A stretch of 64,000 nt of DNA from Leptospiraceae bacterium (GTDB lineage Bacteria > Spirochaetota > Leptospiria > Leptospirales > Leptonemataceae), in the NCBI GenBank assembly GCA_026005135.1, contig BPKM01000005.1:124001-188000 (forward strand), in the 5' to 3' direction. The notes beneath the pieces were generated by a model, which saw nothing but the letters and a program-made list of their open reading frames with translations, had not been told where the DNA came from and did not search any database. Shown in pieces: positions 35,454-44,330 of the stretch. Position numbers and translations under genes: made by a program. Position 1 is the first letter of the stretch, and each line of letters starts with the position of its first letter.

Positions 35454-36470
35454 ATGGTTCCAGAACATTATAAAGGTACAATTATTGTTGAAAATTTATC
35501 TAAGATTTTTTATATTCGGAAAAGAAGGAAAGGATTCTTAGGCTCAGTACTGAATTTATTTTATGCAGAAAAATATCCCCTATATGCAGTAGATAATATT
35601 TCTTTTCAGATACAAAAAGGAGAAATTGTAGGATATTTAGGCCCTAATGGAGCAGGAAAATCAACAACAATAAAAATGTTAACCGGTATTTTAATGCCAA
35701 CTTCTGGTAAAATACTTGTTAATGGTTTAGAACCTTTTACAAAACGCAAAATTGTAACAAAAAATATTGGTGTTGTTTTTGGACAGAGAACACAATTATG
35801 GTGGGATCTACCACTCTATGAAACTTTTGATCTATTAAGAATTATTTATAAAATTGATAAAGATACCTTTAAAAATCGTTTAGAGGAATATATCAATATT
35901 TTAGGACTCGATTCTTTTATGGATCAACAGGTACGTAAGTTATCCTTAGGACAAAGAATGAGAGCAGATCTTGCTGCATCACTTATTCATAATCCTGATA
36001 TTTTGTTTTTAGATGAGCCAACGATTGGCTTAGATATATTAACAAAAGATATAGTGCGAAAAACAATTAAATATTTAAATCAAAAAAAGAAAATAACAGT
36101 AATTTTAACAACTCATGATATAGAAGATATTGAATATTTAGCAGATAGACTAATTTTGATTGATAAGGGAAAAATTCGATATGATGGTAAGTTAGATCAT
36201 TTTATTCAAATGTATCAGAAATCAAAGCGCATTTTAATCTATTTAGAAAATGAAATTCTTTTAGAAAATTTTTTAAATGGCTATAAAATTCTTAAAAATG
36301 ATATGAATCGCTTCTATGAAATAGAAATTCCACTAAAAGAAAGTGTAAGTAATGTTATAGATAAAATTCAGAAAATTGGTGGAAGAATTCATGATATAAC
36401 AGTAAAAAAACAGGAATTAGCTGATACATTAAAAGAAATTTATAAAGGTAAAGAAATAGAACTTGGTTAA
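35454..36470 (+). CDS. ABC-2 exporter ATP-binding subunit
   Basis: This 338-residue ABC ATPase has Walker A GPNGAGKSTT (about 62-71), ABC signature LSLGQRMRADLAAS, Walker B ILFLDEPTIGLD and the switch His in TTHDIEDIEYL. A C-terminal extension of about 90 residues follows. The Leu-Gly-Gln signature and the start with a long YPLYAVDNISF strand match the family that pairs with DUF990-type ABC-2 permeases. The two permease genes follow at once (two bases, then overlapping frames), so a complete heteromeric exporter is encoded. The substrate is unknown; antibiotics or lipids are typical. It is downstream of trpB by three bases. Confidence 0.93.
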   Translation: MVPEHYKGTIIVENLSKIFYIRKRRKGFLGSVLNLFYAEKYPLYAVDNISFQIQKGEIVGYLGPNGAGKSTTIKMLTGILMPTSGKILVNGLEPFTKRKIVTKNIGVVFGQRTQLWWDLPLYETFDLLRIIYKIDKDTFKNRLEEYINILGLDSFMDQQVRKLSLGQRMRADLAASLIHNPDILFLDEPTIGLDILTKDIVRKTIKYLNQKKKITVILTTHDIEDIEYLADRLILIDKGKIRYDGKLDHFIQMYQKSKRILIYLENEILLENFLNGYKILKNDMNRFYEIEIPLKESVSNVIDKIQKIGGRIHDITVKKQELADTLKEIYKGKEIELG

Positions 36471-36472
36471 AA

Positions 36473-37264
36473 ATGAAAATCTATTTAAAATATATATCAT
36501 TATCATTTCAAAAGGCAATTACATATAGAATTGAATATTTTACCTCTTTATTAAATGCTTTACTTTACATATTTATTTTTATTTCTATATGGAATGCATT
36601 GATTCCACCTCAGGGTATAGAAAATGGAATTACACCTGAAATAATGACAGCTTATGCTGTATTATCAACCTTAATAAAAGCAACATTTGCTCGTTCACAA
36701 ACATTCCTATCAAGTAAAGTTAGGACGGGAGAAATTGCCGTTGATCTAATGAAGCCTTATTCTATTCCACTTTTATATTTAAGTGATATAATTGGTAAAT
36801 CCATATTTCAACTCTTTGCAAGAGGAATTCCATTATTACTTTTTTGTATTTTTGTTTTTAAAATAAAAATAGATTTAAATTATGAACAATTTTCTCGTTT
36901 TCTAATGATTTATTTTTTGGCATTTATCATTTATTATTTTATATCTCTATTTTTAAGTTCATTATCGTTTTATTTTGTTGAAATTTTTCCTTTCTGGATA
37001 ATGTATTTTGCCCTCGTGACATTAATGTCTGGAGCAATTATACCAATTGATTTTTTTCCAGAACAATTAAAAATAGTGGTTCTTTATACACCATTCCCAT
37101 ATCTATTTTACTTTCCTACAATGATATTACTTCGTCCAGAGAAATTGATTTTAGAATATAACGAACTTTTATTAAATTATATTATAAATATTATAATTTT
37201 ATTTTTTCTTTCTTTAACAAGCTATCGATTAGGAATTAAAAAATTAACTATTGCTGGTGGCTAA
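36473..37264 (+). CDS. ABC-2 family permease, first subunit
   Basis: This 263-residue membrane protein has six hydrophobic segments (about 20-42, 55-75, 105-130, 140-165, 175-195 and 230-250). The pattern FQKAITYRIEYFTSLLNALL at the start, and GEIAVDLMKPYSIPLLYL after helix 2, match DUF990-type ABC-2 permeases. It should form a heterodimer with the next gene product and be driven by the ATPase encoded two bases upstream. No Shine-Dalgarno beyond the coupling is visible. The stop is one base before the ATG of the next gene. Confidence 0.88.
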   Translation: MKIYLKYISLSFQKAITYRIEYFTSLLNALLYIFIFISIWNALIPPQGIENGITPEIMTAYAVLSTLIKATFARSQTFLSSKVRTGEIAVDLMKPYSIPLLYLSDIIGKSIFQLFARGIPLLLFCIFVFKIKIDLNYEQFSRFLMIYFLAFIIYYFISLFLSSLSFYFVEIFPFWIMYFALVTLMSGAIIPIDFFPEQLKIVVLYTPFPYLFYFPTMILLRPEKLILEYNELLLNYIINIIILFFLSLTSYRLGIKKLTIAGG

Positions 37265-37265
37265 T

Positions 37266-38081
37266 ATGAGGTATATAAATAAGATTCTGGAAAATCCCTA
37301 TTTTAGATTAATTCTTTCTTCTATACAGAGTAAAATGGAATATAGAGGTACATTTATTGCTTTTTTATTAACAATTCTTGGATTTTATCTTTCTCAGGTT
37401 ATGGTTATTGGTATAATGATTTATAAATTTAAAACCATTAAAGGTTGGACACCAGGAGAATTAGCTTTGCTTTATACACTTCTTATATTTTCTATGGGAT
37501 GTGTTTCTACTATCTTTTCTGGTTTAATAGATTTTAGTGACTTTATTAGAAAAGGAGATTATGATAGAGTATTACTAAGACCTTTATCTACTTTAGGTCA
37601 AATTATAAGTATGAATTTTGATTTAACTGGATTAACTCATTTAGGATTAGGTTTTATCGCCTTATTTGTAACAAATCAACTTTTAGAGATACAATGGACT
37701 TTTCTGAATATCTTTTATTTTATAATAACAATTATTGGTGGAACATTGATTTTGGGATCTATTAGAATTATCATTGCTTCGATATGTTTTTATGCAATTT
37801 CTAATGAAAGTTTACAACACTTAATTGTTTTTTCTTCTCGTGAATTTTTATTATATCCCTTAAATATTTATACAAAATCTATTCAGATATTTTTAACCTT
37901 TTTTTTTCCTATTGCATTTGTAAATTATTATCCTTCTTATTATTTTCTTAGTAAAGATTTGTCCATGATATTTCATCCTATATTGGTTTATGGAACATTA
38001 CCTGTAGGTTTAATGTTATTTTTAATTTCTTTATTGATCTGGAAGATGGGCGAACGATTTTATGGAAGTACTGGATCATAA
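37266..38081 (+). CDS. ABC-2 family permease, second subunit
   Basis: From the ATG at 37266 (271 residues) this is a second six-helix permease, a paralogue of the first with the same GDYDRVLLRPLSTLGQI segment where the first has a GEIAVDLMKP segment. A TTG-initiated version from 37251 is possible but overlaps the previous gene; GGTGG at 37256-37260 supports the ATG. It completes the ABC exporter. Its final 20 bases overlap the start of the PdxB-like gene, indicating one transcript. Confidence 0.88.
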   Translation: MRYINKILENPYFRLILSSIQSKMEYRGTFIAFLLTILGFYLSQVMVIGIMIYKFKTIKGWTPGELALLYTLLIFSMGCVSTIFSGLIDFSDFIRKGDYDRVLLRPLSTLGQIISMNFDLTGLTHLGLGFIALFVTNQLLEIQWTFLNIFYFIITIIGGTLILGSIRIIIASICFYAISNESLQHLIVFSSREFLLYPLNIYTKSIQIFLTFFFPIAFVNYYPSYYFLSKDLSMIFHPILVYGTLPVGLMLFLISLLIWKMGERFYGSTGS

Positions 38082-39195
38082 GGATTATATTTTTATTCCA
38101 GAACACACCTATAATATTTATGGTGTTCCAGAACTATTAGATTTTTTTTGTAAAGAAAATAAATTAAAATATATAATATATTCTTTAAAAGAATTAAAAC
38201 AATCTTTACAATATAATAAATTATCAAATGAATTAATAAAATTAAAAAATTATAATATTTTATTATTTATTGTACCAGTTTCTATTCCTATTGATCAAAA
38301 AATTTATAATTTATTTAATAAAAATATTATTTCGTTTGCAACTCCTTCAACAGGCATAGATCATGTAGATTATTCGTTTTTAAAAGAACATACAATACCT
38401 TTTTTTGATGCACAGGGAGAAAACCGAGATTCCGTAGTAGAGTATGTTTTAAGTACATTGCCGTATTTTAATATAGAACAAAAGTTATTAAAAAAAGAAC
38501 TTACTTTGGGAATTATAGGTTTTGGACGTATTGGAAGTCTTCTTGCAAAGATTTTAAAATACTTAGGGTTTAAATTCATAGCTATTGATCCTTATGTATT
38601 ATCAGAAGAATATAATAGAAATTTATCCAGAATTCAGGAGTGTGATATTATTAGTTTTCATGTTCCTTTAACGAAATCTGGTCAATTTCCAACCTACGAA
38701 ATAATAGATAAAATTTATATAGATAAAATTTTACCACAACAAATTATTATAAATACATCTCGTGGAAAAATATTTTCACCAGTTTCTTATAATAAAATAA
38801 TAAATCAAAATATTTGTGCATTTGATGTATATTACGAAGAACCGCCAGAAGAGAATTTATTAAAATCAGAAAAATTAAAAATTGCAACACCACATGTTGC
38901 AGGTTATAACTGGATTTCGCGTTTTCGAGGTTTTTATAGAGTTTTAGAAAAATTTGCTGGATATTTTAATTTTAAATTTCATTATGATATAAATGACTTT
39001 AAACCTTCTTATTATGAAATAGAAATTTTTGATTCGATTCTTAAAGAAACAATACTATTAAAACGGGATATACGATATTTCTATATTCGAGATAATTATC
39101 CAATTCGAGCAAATATAAAAGAACAAAAATATAATAAACACTGGCATTTTTTTCATAAATTATTATATGAATTTTTTATTGAGTTTGATTCTTAA
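38062..39195 (+). CDS. PdxB-like 4-phosphoerythronate dehydrogenase
   Basis: This 377-residue D-2-hydroxyacid dehydrogenase has SFATPSTGIDHVDYSFL, then ENRDSVVEYVLSTLPYF as in the substrate segment of PdxB, a Rossmann motif GIIGFGRIGSLLAKIL, and the catalytic residues Arg in TSRGKIF, Glu in YYEEPPEE and His in TPHVAGY. The long C-terminal tail (about 80 residues) also fits PdxB rather than phosphoglycerate dehydrogenase. PdxB oxidises 4-phosphoerythronate in DXP-dependent pyridoxal phosphate synthesis. The overlap with the ABC permease gene is 20 bases at the start, and its last 20 bases overlap the convergent membrane-protein gene. The exact substrate is inferred. Confidence 0.8.
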   Translation: MEVLDHKDYIFIPEHTYNIYGVPELLDFFCKENKLKYIIYSLKELKQSLQYNKLSNELIKLKNYNILLFIVPVSIPIDQKIYNLFNKNIISFATPSTGIDHVDYSFLKEHTIPFFDAQGENRDSVVEYVLSTLPYFNIEQKLLKKELTLGIIGFGRIGSLLAKILKYLGFKFIAIDPYVLSEEYNRNLSRIQECDIISFHVPLTKSGQFPTYEIIDKIYIDKILPQQIIINTSRGKIFSPVSYNKIINQNICAFDVYYEEPPEENLLKSEKLKIATPHVAGYNWISRFRGFYRVLEKFAGYFNFKFHYDINDFKPSYYEIEIFDSILKETILLKRDIRYFYIRDNYPIRANIKEQKYNKHWHFFHKLLYEFFIEFDS

Positions 39196-40807
39196 TATTT
39201 TCTTTATACCATTCTTCATAATGATTTTTTATTAAGTCCAGTTCTTGTTTAAAATTTTCAATCAATTCTTCGTTTAGAGAAAATTCTGAATTATTTTCTT
39301 TCAATTTTTCAAGTGATAATATAATATTTTCAAATTGTTTTATATAAAAATTAAAATAAATTTGATTTTCTTTTTTTAGAAGCTTTCTTCTTAAATAATC
39401 TAATTGAATTAGTTTTTGTTGTAATAAATATTCTTCTTCTTGTTTTAAGGGAAAAGAGATTTTTATATCGTTTTTTAAGATATTTTGAAAAAAATTTTGA
39501 TCATATAAATCTTCCCAATGACCATAAAATGTTTTATAACGGCTAGTAATATAAAAATTTTTATAATTATTAGTAAATATAAGAAGTATCCATAAAAATA
39601 AAAGAAAATTAATAATATAATAACAGATTATAAAAATATATTTTGTTTTTATATATTCTAAAATCTCATTTATATTGATAAACTGTAAAAATATAAAAGA
39701 AAATAAAGGGATTAACCAGAATTCTTTATTTGTTGGTTCCCACCATATAATTAAAAAACTCTGAAAGAGAAACCATAATAAAACACCTAATATAAATAAA
39801 TTTCTTTTAATTATAAATATACTTAAAATTATATGAAAAATTAAAATTATTAAAAAAATAACTAATAAAAATTGTTCTATAGAAATTATACTATTAGGAT
39901 TTACAATAAAATCAAAAAACGATAAGAATGCTTTTTTAAATTGATTATAATAATAGATTTTATGAACAAATAAAGCATTAGAAAAAGTAAAAATAGATTT
40001 TAATACTAAATTATTTCTTTCAAAAGTCCCCCATTTTAATTCTTTATCCCAATGACCATACATTAATACCCAATCAAAAAAATTTCCACCACCTGGTATT
40101 CCCGGAATTCTTTTTTTTATATTTTCATCAAAATTATAGCCTAAAATATAATAACCAATTGTAATATATAATAAAGCTACAAATATAAATGTAAAAAAAA
40201 CATATAAAATCATGTATATAATAGATTTTTTATTTTTTTCTGATAATATTTTGATGATTCCTACAAATACCAAAAATAAATTTGTTTGATGAAATCCAAT
40301 TGCAATCGTATGTAAGAAAGCAAGGAATATAATTTGATTAAGATTGATTTTTTTTATTTTTAAAATATAAAAAATATAAATAAGATTAACAAAAAGAGGT
40401 AAAAATGCAGTATCATTAATTTGAGAATAAAAAACATAATCAAAACTTAATATAAAATATAAGACAAATAATAGTGATAAAATAAATTTATTTGAATATT
40501 GGTAAAATAATAAATAAAGAATAGAAGTTCCAATACCTCCTATTATAATATTCATAAGTTTTAATTGGAAAAAGGGACTAAAATCCAGATTAGAAAAAAG
40601 TTGGAGCCAAATCCATCCTAAGAAATTATAGAATAAATGATGAGGATGAAATAATTCTTTTTTTAGTATTTGAATATAATAATTTGCTACATCAATATCA
40701 AGATAATGGAATAAAAAATAAAATTGAAATAAAATAAAACAAATTCCTAGAAATATTGATATTAAAATAATAAAATTAAATTTTATTGATTTTATTAAGA
40801 AATTCAT
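39176..40807 (-). CDS. Multi-pass membrane glycosyltransferase-like protein
   Basis: This 543-residue protein has about 11 hydrophobic segments from residue 10 to 420 and then a hydrophilic C-terminus of about 110 residues rich in Lys, Glu and Leu that may form a coiled coil. Near the N-terminus, after the first helix, a DVANYYIQ segment and then FHPHHLFYNFLGWIW resemble the acidic and His-rich first loop of GT-C fold mannosyl- and arabinosyl-transferases, which use polyprenyl-phosphate sugars. The match is by layout, so the activity is inferred. It overlaps the PH-like gene at its start by 32 bases and converges with the PdxB-like gene by a 20-base overlap. Composition is extremely AT-rich. 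Confidence 0.6.
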   Translation of the reverse strand: MNFLIKSIKFNFIILISIFLGICFILFQFYFLFHYLDIDVANYYIQILKKELFHPHHLFYNFLGWIWLQLFSNLDFSPFFQLKLMNIIIGGIGTSILYLLFYQYSNKFILSLLFVLYFILSFDYVFYSQINDTAFLPLFVNLIYIFYILKIKKINLNQIIFLAFLHTIAIGFHQTNLFLVFVGIIKILSEKNKKSIIYMILYVFFTFIFVALLYITIGYYILGYNFDENIKKRIPGIPGGGNFFDWVLMYGHWDKELKWGTFERNNLVLKSIFTFSNALFVHKIYYYNQFKKAFLSFFDFIVNPNSIISIEQFLLVIFLIILIFHIILSIFIIKRNLFILGVLLWFLFQSFLIIWWEPTNKEFWLIPLFSFIFLQFININEILEYIKTKYIFIICYYIINFLLFLWILLIFTNNYKNFYITSRYKTFYGHWEDLYDQNFFQNILKNDIKISFPLKQEEEYLLQQKLIQLDYLRRKLLKKENQIYFNFYIKQFENIILSLEKLKENNSEFSLNEELIENFKQELDLIKNHYEEWYKENIKNQTQ

Positions 40808-41411
40808 AAAGTTCTTTAAGTTTTAGAAATGAATTTTCTATAGTAATTTTATCATTGCTTATTATATGAATATCATATAAAATAAATAATTTTTGAATTA
40901 AATTCTGGTTTATTTTAAAATAATAAATTTTATCTGTGGGAATAATAATTTCTATTTTTGTCCATAAACTTTTTTTAATAATATATATTTGATTAGTATT
41001 AACATATATTTTTATATATAAATTTTTATTAAGAAGATATAGATAAAATAATATAAAATACCATTTGAGTAAAAAAATAATACTATATTTTATAGATAAA
41101 AATTTGTCTTTTGTAAAAATACTGGATCTAAAAATATCAAAAATTTTAAATTTAATAATAAAAAAATCTAATATAACAAAACTATAATGAATAAGATTTT
41201 TAAATACCGCATAAAGAAATATACTTAGAATAAAATAATAAATAAGTTTAATCATTATATTATAATAAAATGGTGTAATTAATATCCCATTTCTTTTATA
41301 GGATAAATTAGAATTTTTATAATTCATTAATGGATTTGCTTTAAATAGATAAAAAAAATATTTCATAAAATCGGGTTTTATAATGTAATTAAAATGTAAA
41401 TTACTTTTCAT
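40776..41411 (-). CDS. Membrane protein with bacterial PH-like domain
   Basis: This 211-residue protein has two hydrophobic segments (about 52-72 and 110-128), followed by a C-terminal part with alternating strands: YIIKKSLWTKIEIIIPTDKI and LIQKLFILYDIHIISND, a layout like the bPH2 (YdbS/DUF304) domain. The fold is membrane-associated with an unknown ligand. Several in-frame ATG codons exist (41411, 41366, 41327); the first leaves only 27 bases to the divergent sulfatase gene, so a later start is quite possible. Its end overlaps the glycosyltransferase-like gene by 32 bases, indicating co-expression. Confidence 0.5.
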   Translation of the reverse strand: MKSNLHFNYIIKPDFMKYFFYLFKANPLMNYKNSNLSYKRNGILITPFYYNIMIKLIYYFILSIFLYAVFKNLIHYSFVILDFFIIKFKIFDIFRSSIFTKDKFLSIKYSIIFLLKWYFILFYLYLLNKNLYIKIYVNTNQIYIIKKSLWTKIEIIIPTDKIYYFKINQNLIQKLFILYDIHIISNDKITIENSFLKLKELYEFLNKINKI

Positions 41412-41438
41412 TTCTGCTTAATAAAAAAAAGCATAATT

Positions 41439-43211
41439 ATGGAATTTCTTATTGTAATATTTTATATCCTTTTACTATGGATATATGATTTAATAAAAAA
41501 TTCACCTTCTTTATTTTATATTATAAAAAAGATTATTTATGATATTTATATAGAACCATTTCTTAGAATTCAAATTTTACTATTTTGTAGTTTTTTATTT
41601 TTACTTATTAAATTTAATAAAAGATTATCTAAAATTAAAGGTGGTTATTATGTTATATATCCTGTAATTATATTTACTACGATCTATTATTATATTAAGG
41701 ATCTATTTAATATAAACATAAATATAGAAATGATTCTCTATATGTTAGAAAACATTTCACTTGTTTCTGGAGAGGAAGATATTTTAATTCAGGGTGATAT
41801 TTTTTATTTTATACTAATGATAATTTTTATAATATTAATATACTTATATCAAAAAAGATACTTTTATTTAAAAGACTTATTTTATTCTTTATGGATTCAT
41901 CTATTATTTATAATATTTATCATAATTCTAAGTAGTTACATGATTAATTATAAAAATTTAATTTTTCCAAGCGAAACTATTTTAGAAGCAACAGAATATC
42001 AAAAAAATCATATTATACCAGATAAAAATTGGTTTAAAATAAAACTAAATCCAGTTCAATCTTATTTTAGAAATCGCTGGGGATATTCTTTTAAAAAACA
42101 TTCTAATAATATTGTTATTTTTTTATTAGAAAGTGTTCGTAAAGATGCTATTAATCTAAAACAATCAAAATATTTTAATCCAGAAAATCCATATAATATT
42201 TCTATTCCATTTTTTTATGTTCCCATTCCACATAGTTCTAATACCCATTTTACTGTATTAACAGGTTATTATAGTCCAAGAAAAATTCATTATTTTTATC
42301 GAAAAATCAATCAAACATCATTTTTTCAAAAACTATCTACAAAAAATCTTATATATGAATTAAAAAAACATAATTTTCAAACCTATTATATAACAACAAA
42401 TGATACTTCTTTTGAAAATGAAAAAAATTTTTTACAATATCTTGATTTAAAAATAATAGAAAAAAAAGACTTAGAAAAATATCATTTAAAGCAATTTGAT
42501 TGGGGAATAGATGATTATGCTTTATATCTAAAAACAAAAGAATTATTACCAGAAATCCAAACACCTTTTTTTATTTTATATGTTTTTTCCAATACTCACA
42601 CTCCTTATTTTAATCCAAAACCAGAGATTTATAATCGTTATAATAATCATACTAGAAAAGGACGATATTTAAATACAATTGAATATACAATGGATGTTAT
42701 TGATCAAATAATGGAATTATATAAAAAACAGGCATTATATAAAAATACTTTATTTATTTTACTTTCTGATCATGGAGAATCCTTTGGAGAAAAAGGATAT
42801 ATTTTACATGATTTTTCTTTATATAATGAAGAGACATTAATTCCTTTTGTAATGCATTCGTATTATTTTTCCTATGTTTTCGATAAAGCAAAAATCCAAA
42901 AAGGAAGTATTTTAGATATAGTACCCACAATTTATGATTTATATGAAATTCCAGTTAATTATTCACTTCCTGGAAAAAGTTTATTTTCTTCGGGATATTT
43001 TGAATTATTTTTATATCCCTGGGGAGATAAAAGTAAAATAGGATTGATTCATCAAAACGACAAATGGATCTTTTTTAAAGAAGAAAATAAAATATATCAG
43101 CTCAATTTAAATGATCAATTAATAAAGCAATTTCCCTTAAATTACGAACTTAAACAATATTTAGAAACCTGGGAGCCTTTCGAAGATTTGCTTAAATATG
43201 AATTTCGTTAA
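41439..43211 (+). CDS. LTA-synthase-like membrane sulfatase/phosphotransferase
   Basis: This 590-residue protein has about five hydrophobic segments in the first 175 residues and then a large extracytoplasmic alkaline-phosphatase-superfamily domain. NIVIFLLESVRKDAI supplies the first metal ligand and PHSSNTHFTVLTGYY the likely Ser/Thr nucleophile region. ILYVFSNTHTPYF and LLSDHGESFGEKGYILHD give the remaining metal ligands (Asp-His, His). This is the layout of LtaS, OpgB and EptA-type enzymes that transfer phosphoglycerol or phosphoethanolamine to envelope glycans or lipid A. The exact donor is unknown. It diverges from the PH-like gene, and its 3' end overlaps the DUF1574-like gene by 51 bases. 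Confidence 0.85.
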   Translation: MEFLIVIFYILLLWIYDLIKNSPSLFYIIKKIIYDIYIEPFLRIQILLFCSFLFLLIKFNKRLSKIKGGYYVIYPVIIFTTIYYYIKDLFNININIEMILYMLENISLVSGEEDILIQGDIFYFILMIIFIILIYLYQKRYFYLKDLFYSLWIHLLFIIFIIILSSYMINYKNLIFPSETILEATEYQKNHIIPDKNWFKIKLNPVQSYFRNRWGYSFKKHSNNIVIFLLESVRKDAINLKQSKYFNPENPYNISIPFFYVPIPHSSNTHFTVLTGYYSPRKIHYFYRKINQTSFFQKLSTKNLIYELKKHNFQTYYITTNDTSFENEKNFLQYLDLKIIEKKDLEKYHLKQFDWGIDDYALYLKTKELLPEIQTPFFILYVFSNTHTPYFNPKPEIYNRYNNHTRKGRYLNTIEYTMDVIDQIMELYKKQALYKNTLFILLSDHGESFGEKGYILHDFSLYNEETLIPFVMHSYYFSYVFDKAKIQKGSILDIVPTIYDLYEIPVNYSLPGKSLFSSGYFELFLYPWGDKSKIGLIHQNDKWIFFKEENKIYQLNLNDQLIKQFPLNYELKQYLETWEPFEDLLKYEFR

Positions 43212-44321
43212 ATCTTTATAACATTCTGGACTAAGATGTACTGAATCAGAAAATCGTTTACAGGATAAAAAAGAAGCATCTATATAATAAATATTTTTAT
43301 ATTGGTTTAAAATCTCTATGAGATATGATAGATAATAAAGTTTATAATCTTTTAATATTTGATTTGCATAGTCTGTCATAGGTGGTTTATAAATAATTAA
43401 TGGTATTTGATAATAAGAGGTTTTTTCTAAAATTTTTTTAAGAAATATAATCTGGGTACTGGAAAGTTCTGGTGTTGGTAAAAATCTTAAAAAATTCTTT
43501 TGTGCATCTATTTTCAAATCTTTTTCGGGAATCTGGGTATAGAATTCAACAGGAATACCACCATACGTACTTTTAAATTTTTCTAAATTCTCTATTTTCT
43601 TTCTATAGGCAAATTCATATAAAGGTATTTTTATGTATTTTTTTTGATTTTCATCAAAATAATTAATTGTTTTAAAATTTTCCCATATTTTTAATGGATG
43701 AATATTATAACGTGATATAATAAAAAAATATTTTATAAAATAGGAATCTACTTCATCAGCATTAAATCCATTAAAACTTTCTTTTAATATTATTTTTATA
43801 TACTGATTTAATTTATTATAAGGTATGGATTCTGGTATATCGCGATAAAAGTCCATATGATATAACATAAAAAATGGATCATAAGAGTAGGGCAAAGAAA
43901 TTCGAATAGAAGGATTACCTAAATTAATAGCATCTAATTCTAATAAAACAAAAGCTGGTTTTTTATTAATAGAATTTAGAGCTTTATCCAACCAATAATA
44001 ATAATAAGATGTACCAGCAAGAGGAGCACTAAAATTCCATACTTTTATAGAATAAGGAAGTTCATTTTGAAAATCTTTTTGAGAAAACATACCAGAACGT
44101 GAACTTCCTAAGATTAAAGCAAATTTATTATTATTTTGTGTTTCAGATTCTTGTAAGTACTGAAATAAATTATAACGAGATTCATAAAAAAAGATTTCGA
44201 CTTTTTTATAATAAAGACTAATTTTTTTAATTGCAGGGATTAAAAATATCTTATCTGTTAAAAAAATCAAAAAAGCAAGAAATATTGCACATATATATGA
44301 TTTTTTAAAAATACTATTCAT
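43161..44321 (-). CDS. DUF1574-like SGNH protein, MBOAT partner
   Basis: This 386-residue protein has an N-terminal membrane anchor (about 9-29) and then an extracytoplasmic domain with FALILGSSRSGMFS (SGNH block I, Ser) and, near the end, DSVHLSPECYKDLTKF (Asp-x-x-His). GTSYYYYWLDKAL lies between. This is the pattern of spirochaetal DUF1574 and AlgJ-like proteins that complete glycan O-acetylation with an MBOAT acyltransferase. That partner gene lies nine bases upstream on the same strand, with the Shine-Dalgarno GAGG placed over its stop. The 51-base 3' overlap with the sulfatase gene is the longest in the window. Confidence 0.75.
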   Translation of the reverse strand: MNSIFKKSYICAIFLAFLIFLTDKIFLIPAIKKISLYYKKVEIFFYESRYNLFQYLQESETQNNNKFALILGSSRSGMFSQKDFQNELPYSIKVWNFSAPLAGTSYYYYWLDKALNSINKKPAFVLLELDAINLGNPSIRISLPYSYDPFFMLYHMDFYRDIPESIPYNKLNQYIKIILKESFNGFNADEVDSYFIKYFFIISRYNIHPLKIWENFKTINYFDENQKKYIKIPLYEFAYRKKIENLEKFKSTYGGIPVEFYTQIPEKDLKIDAQKNFLRFLPTPELSSTQIIFLKKILEKTSYYQIPLIIYKPPMTDYANQILKDYKLYYLSYLIEILNQYKNIYYIDASFLSCKRFSDSVHLSPECYKDLTKFIFKQIFERLPGF

Positions 44322-44330
44322 ACTATAACC

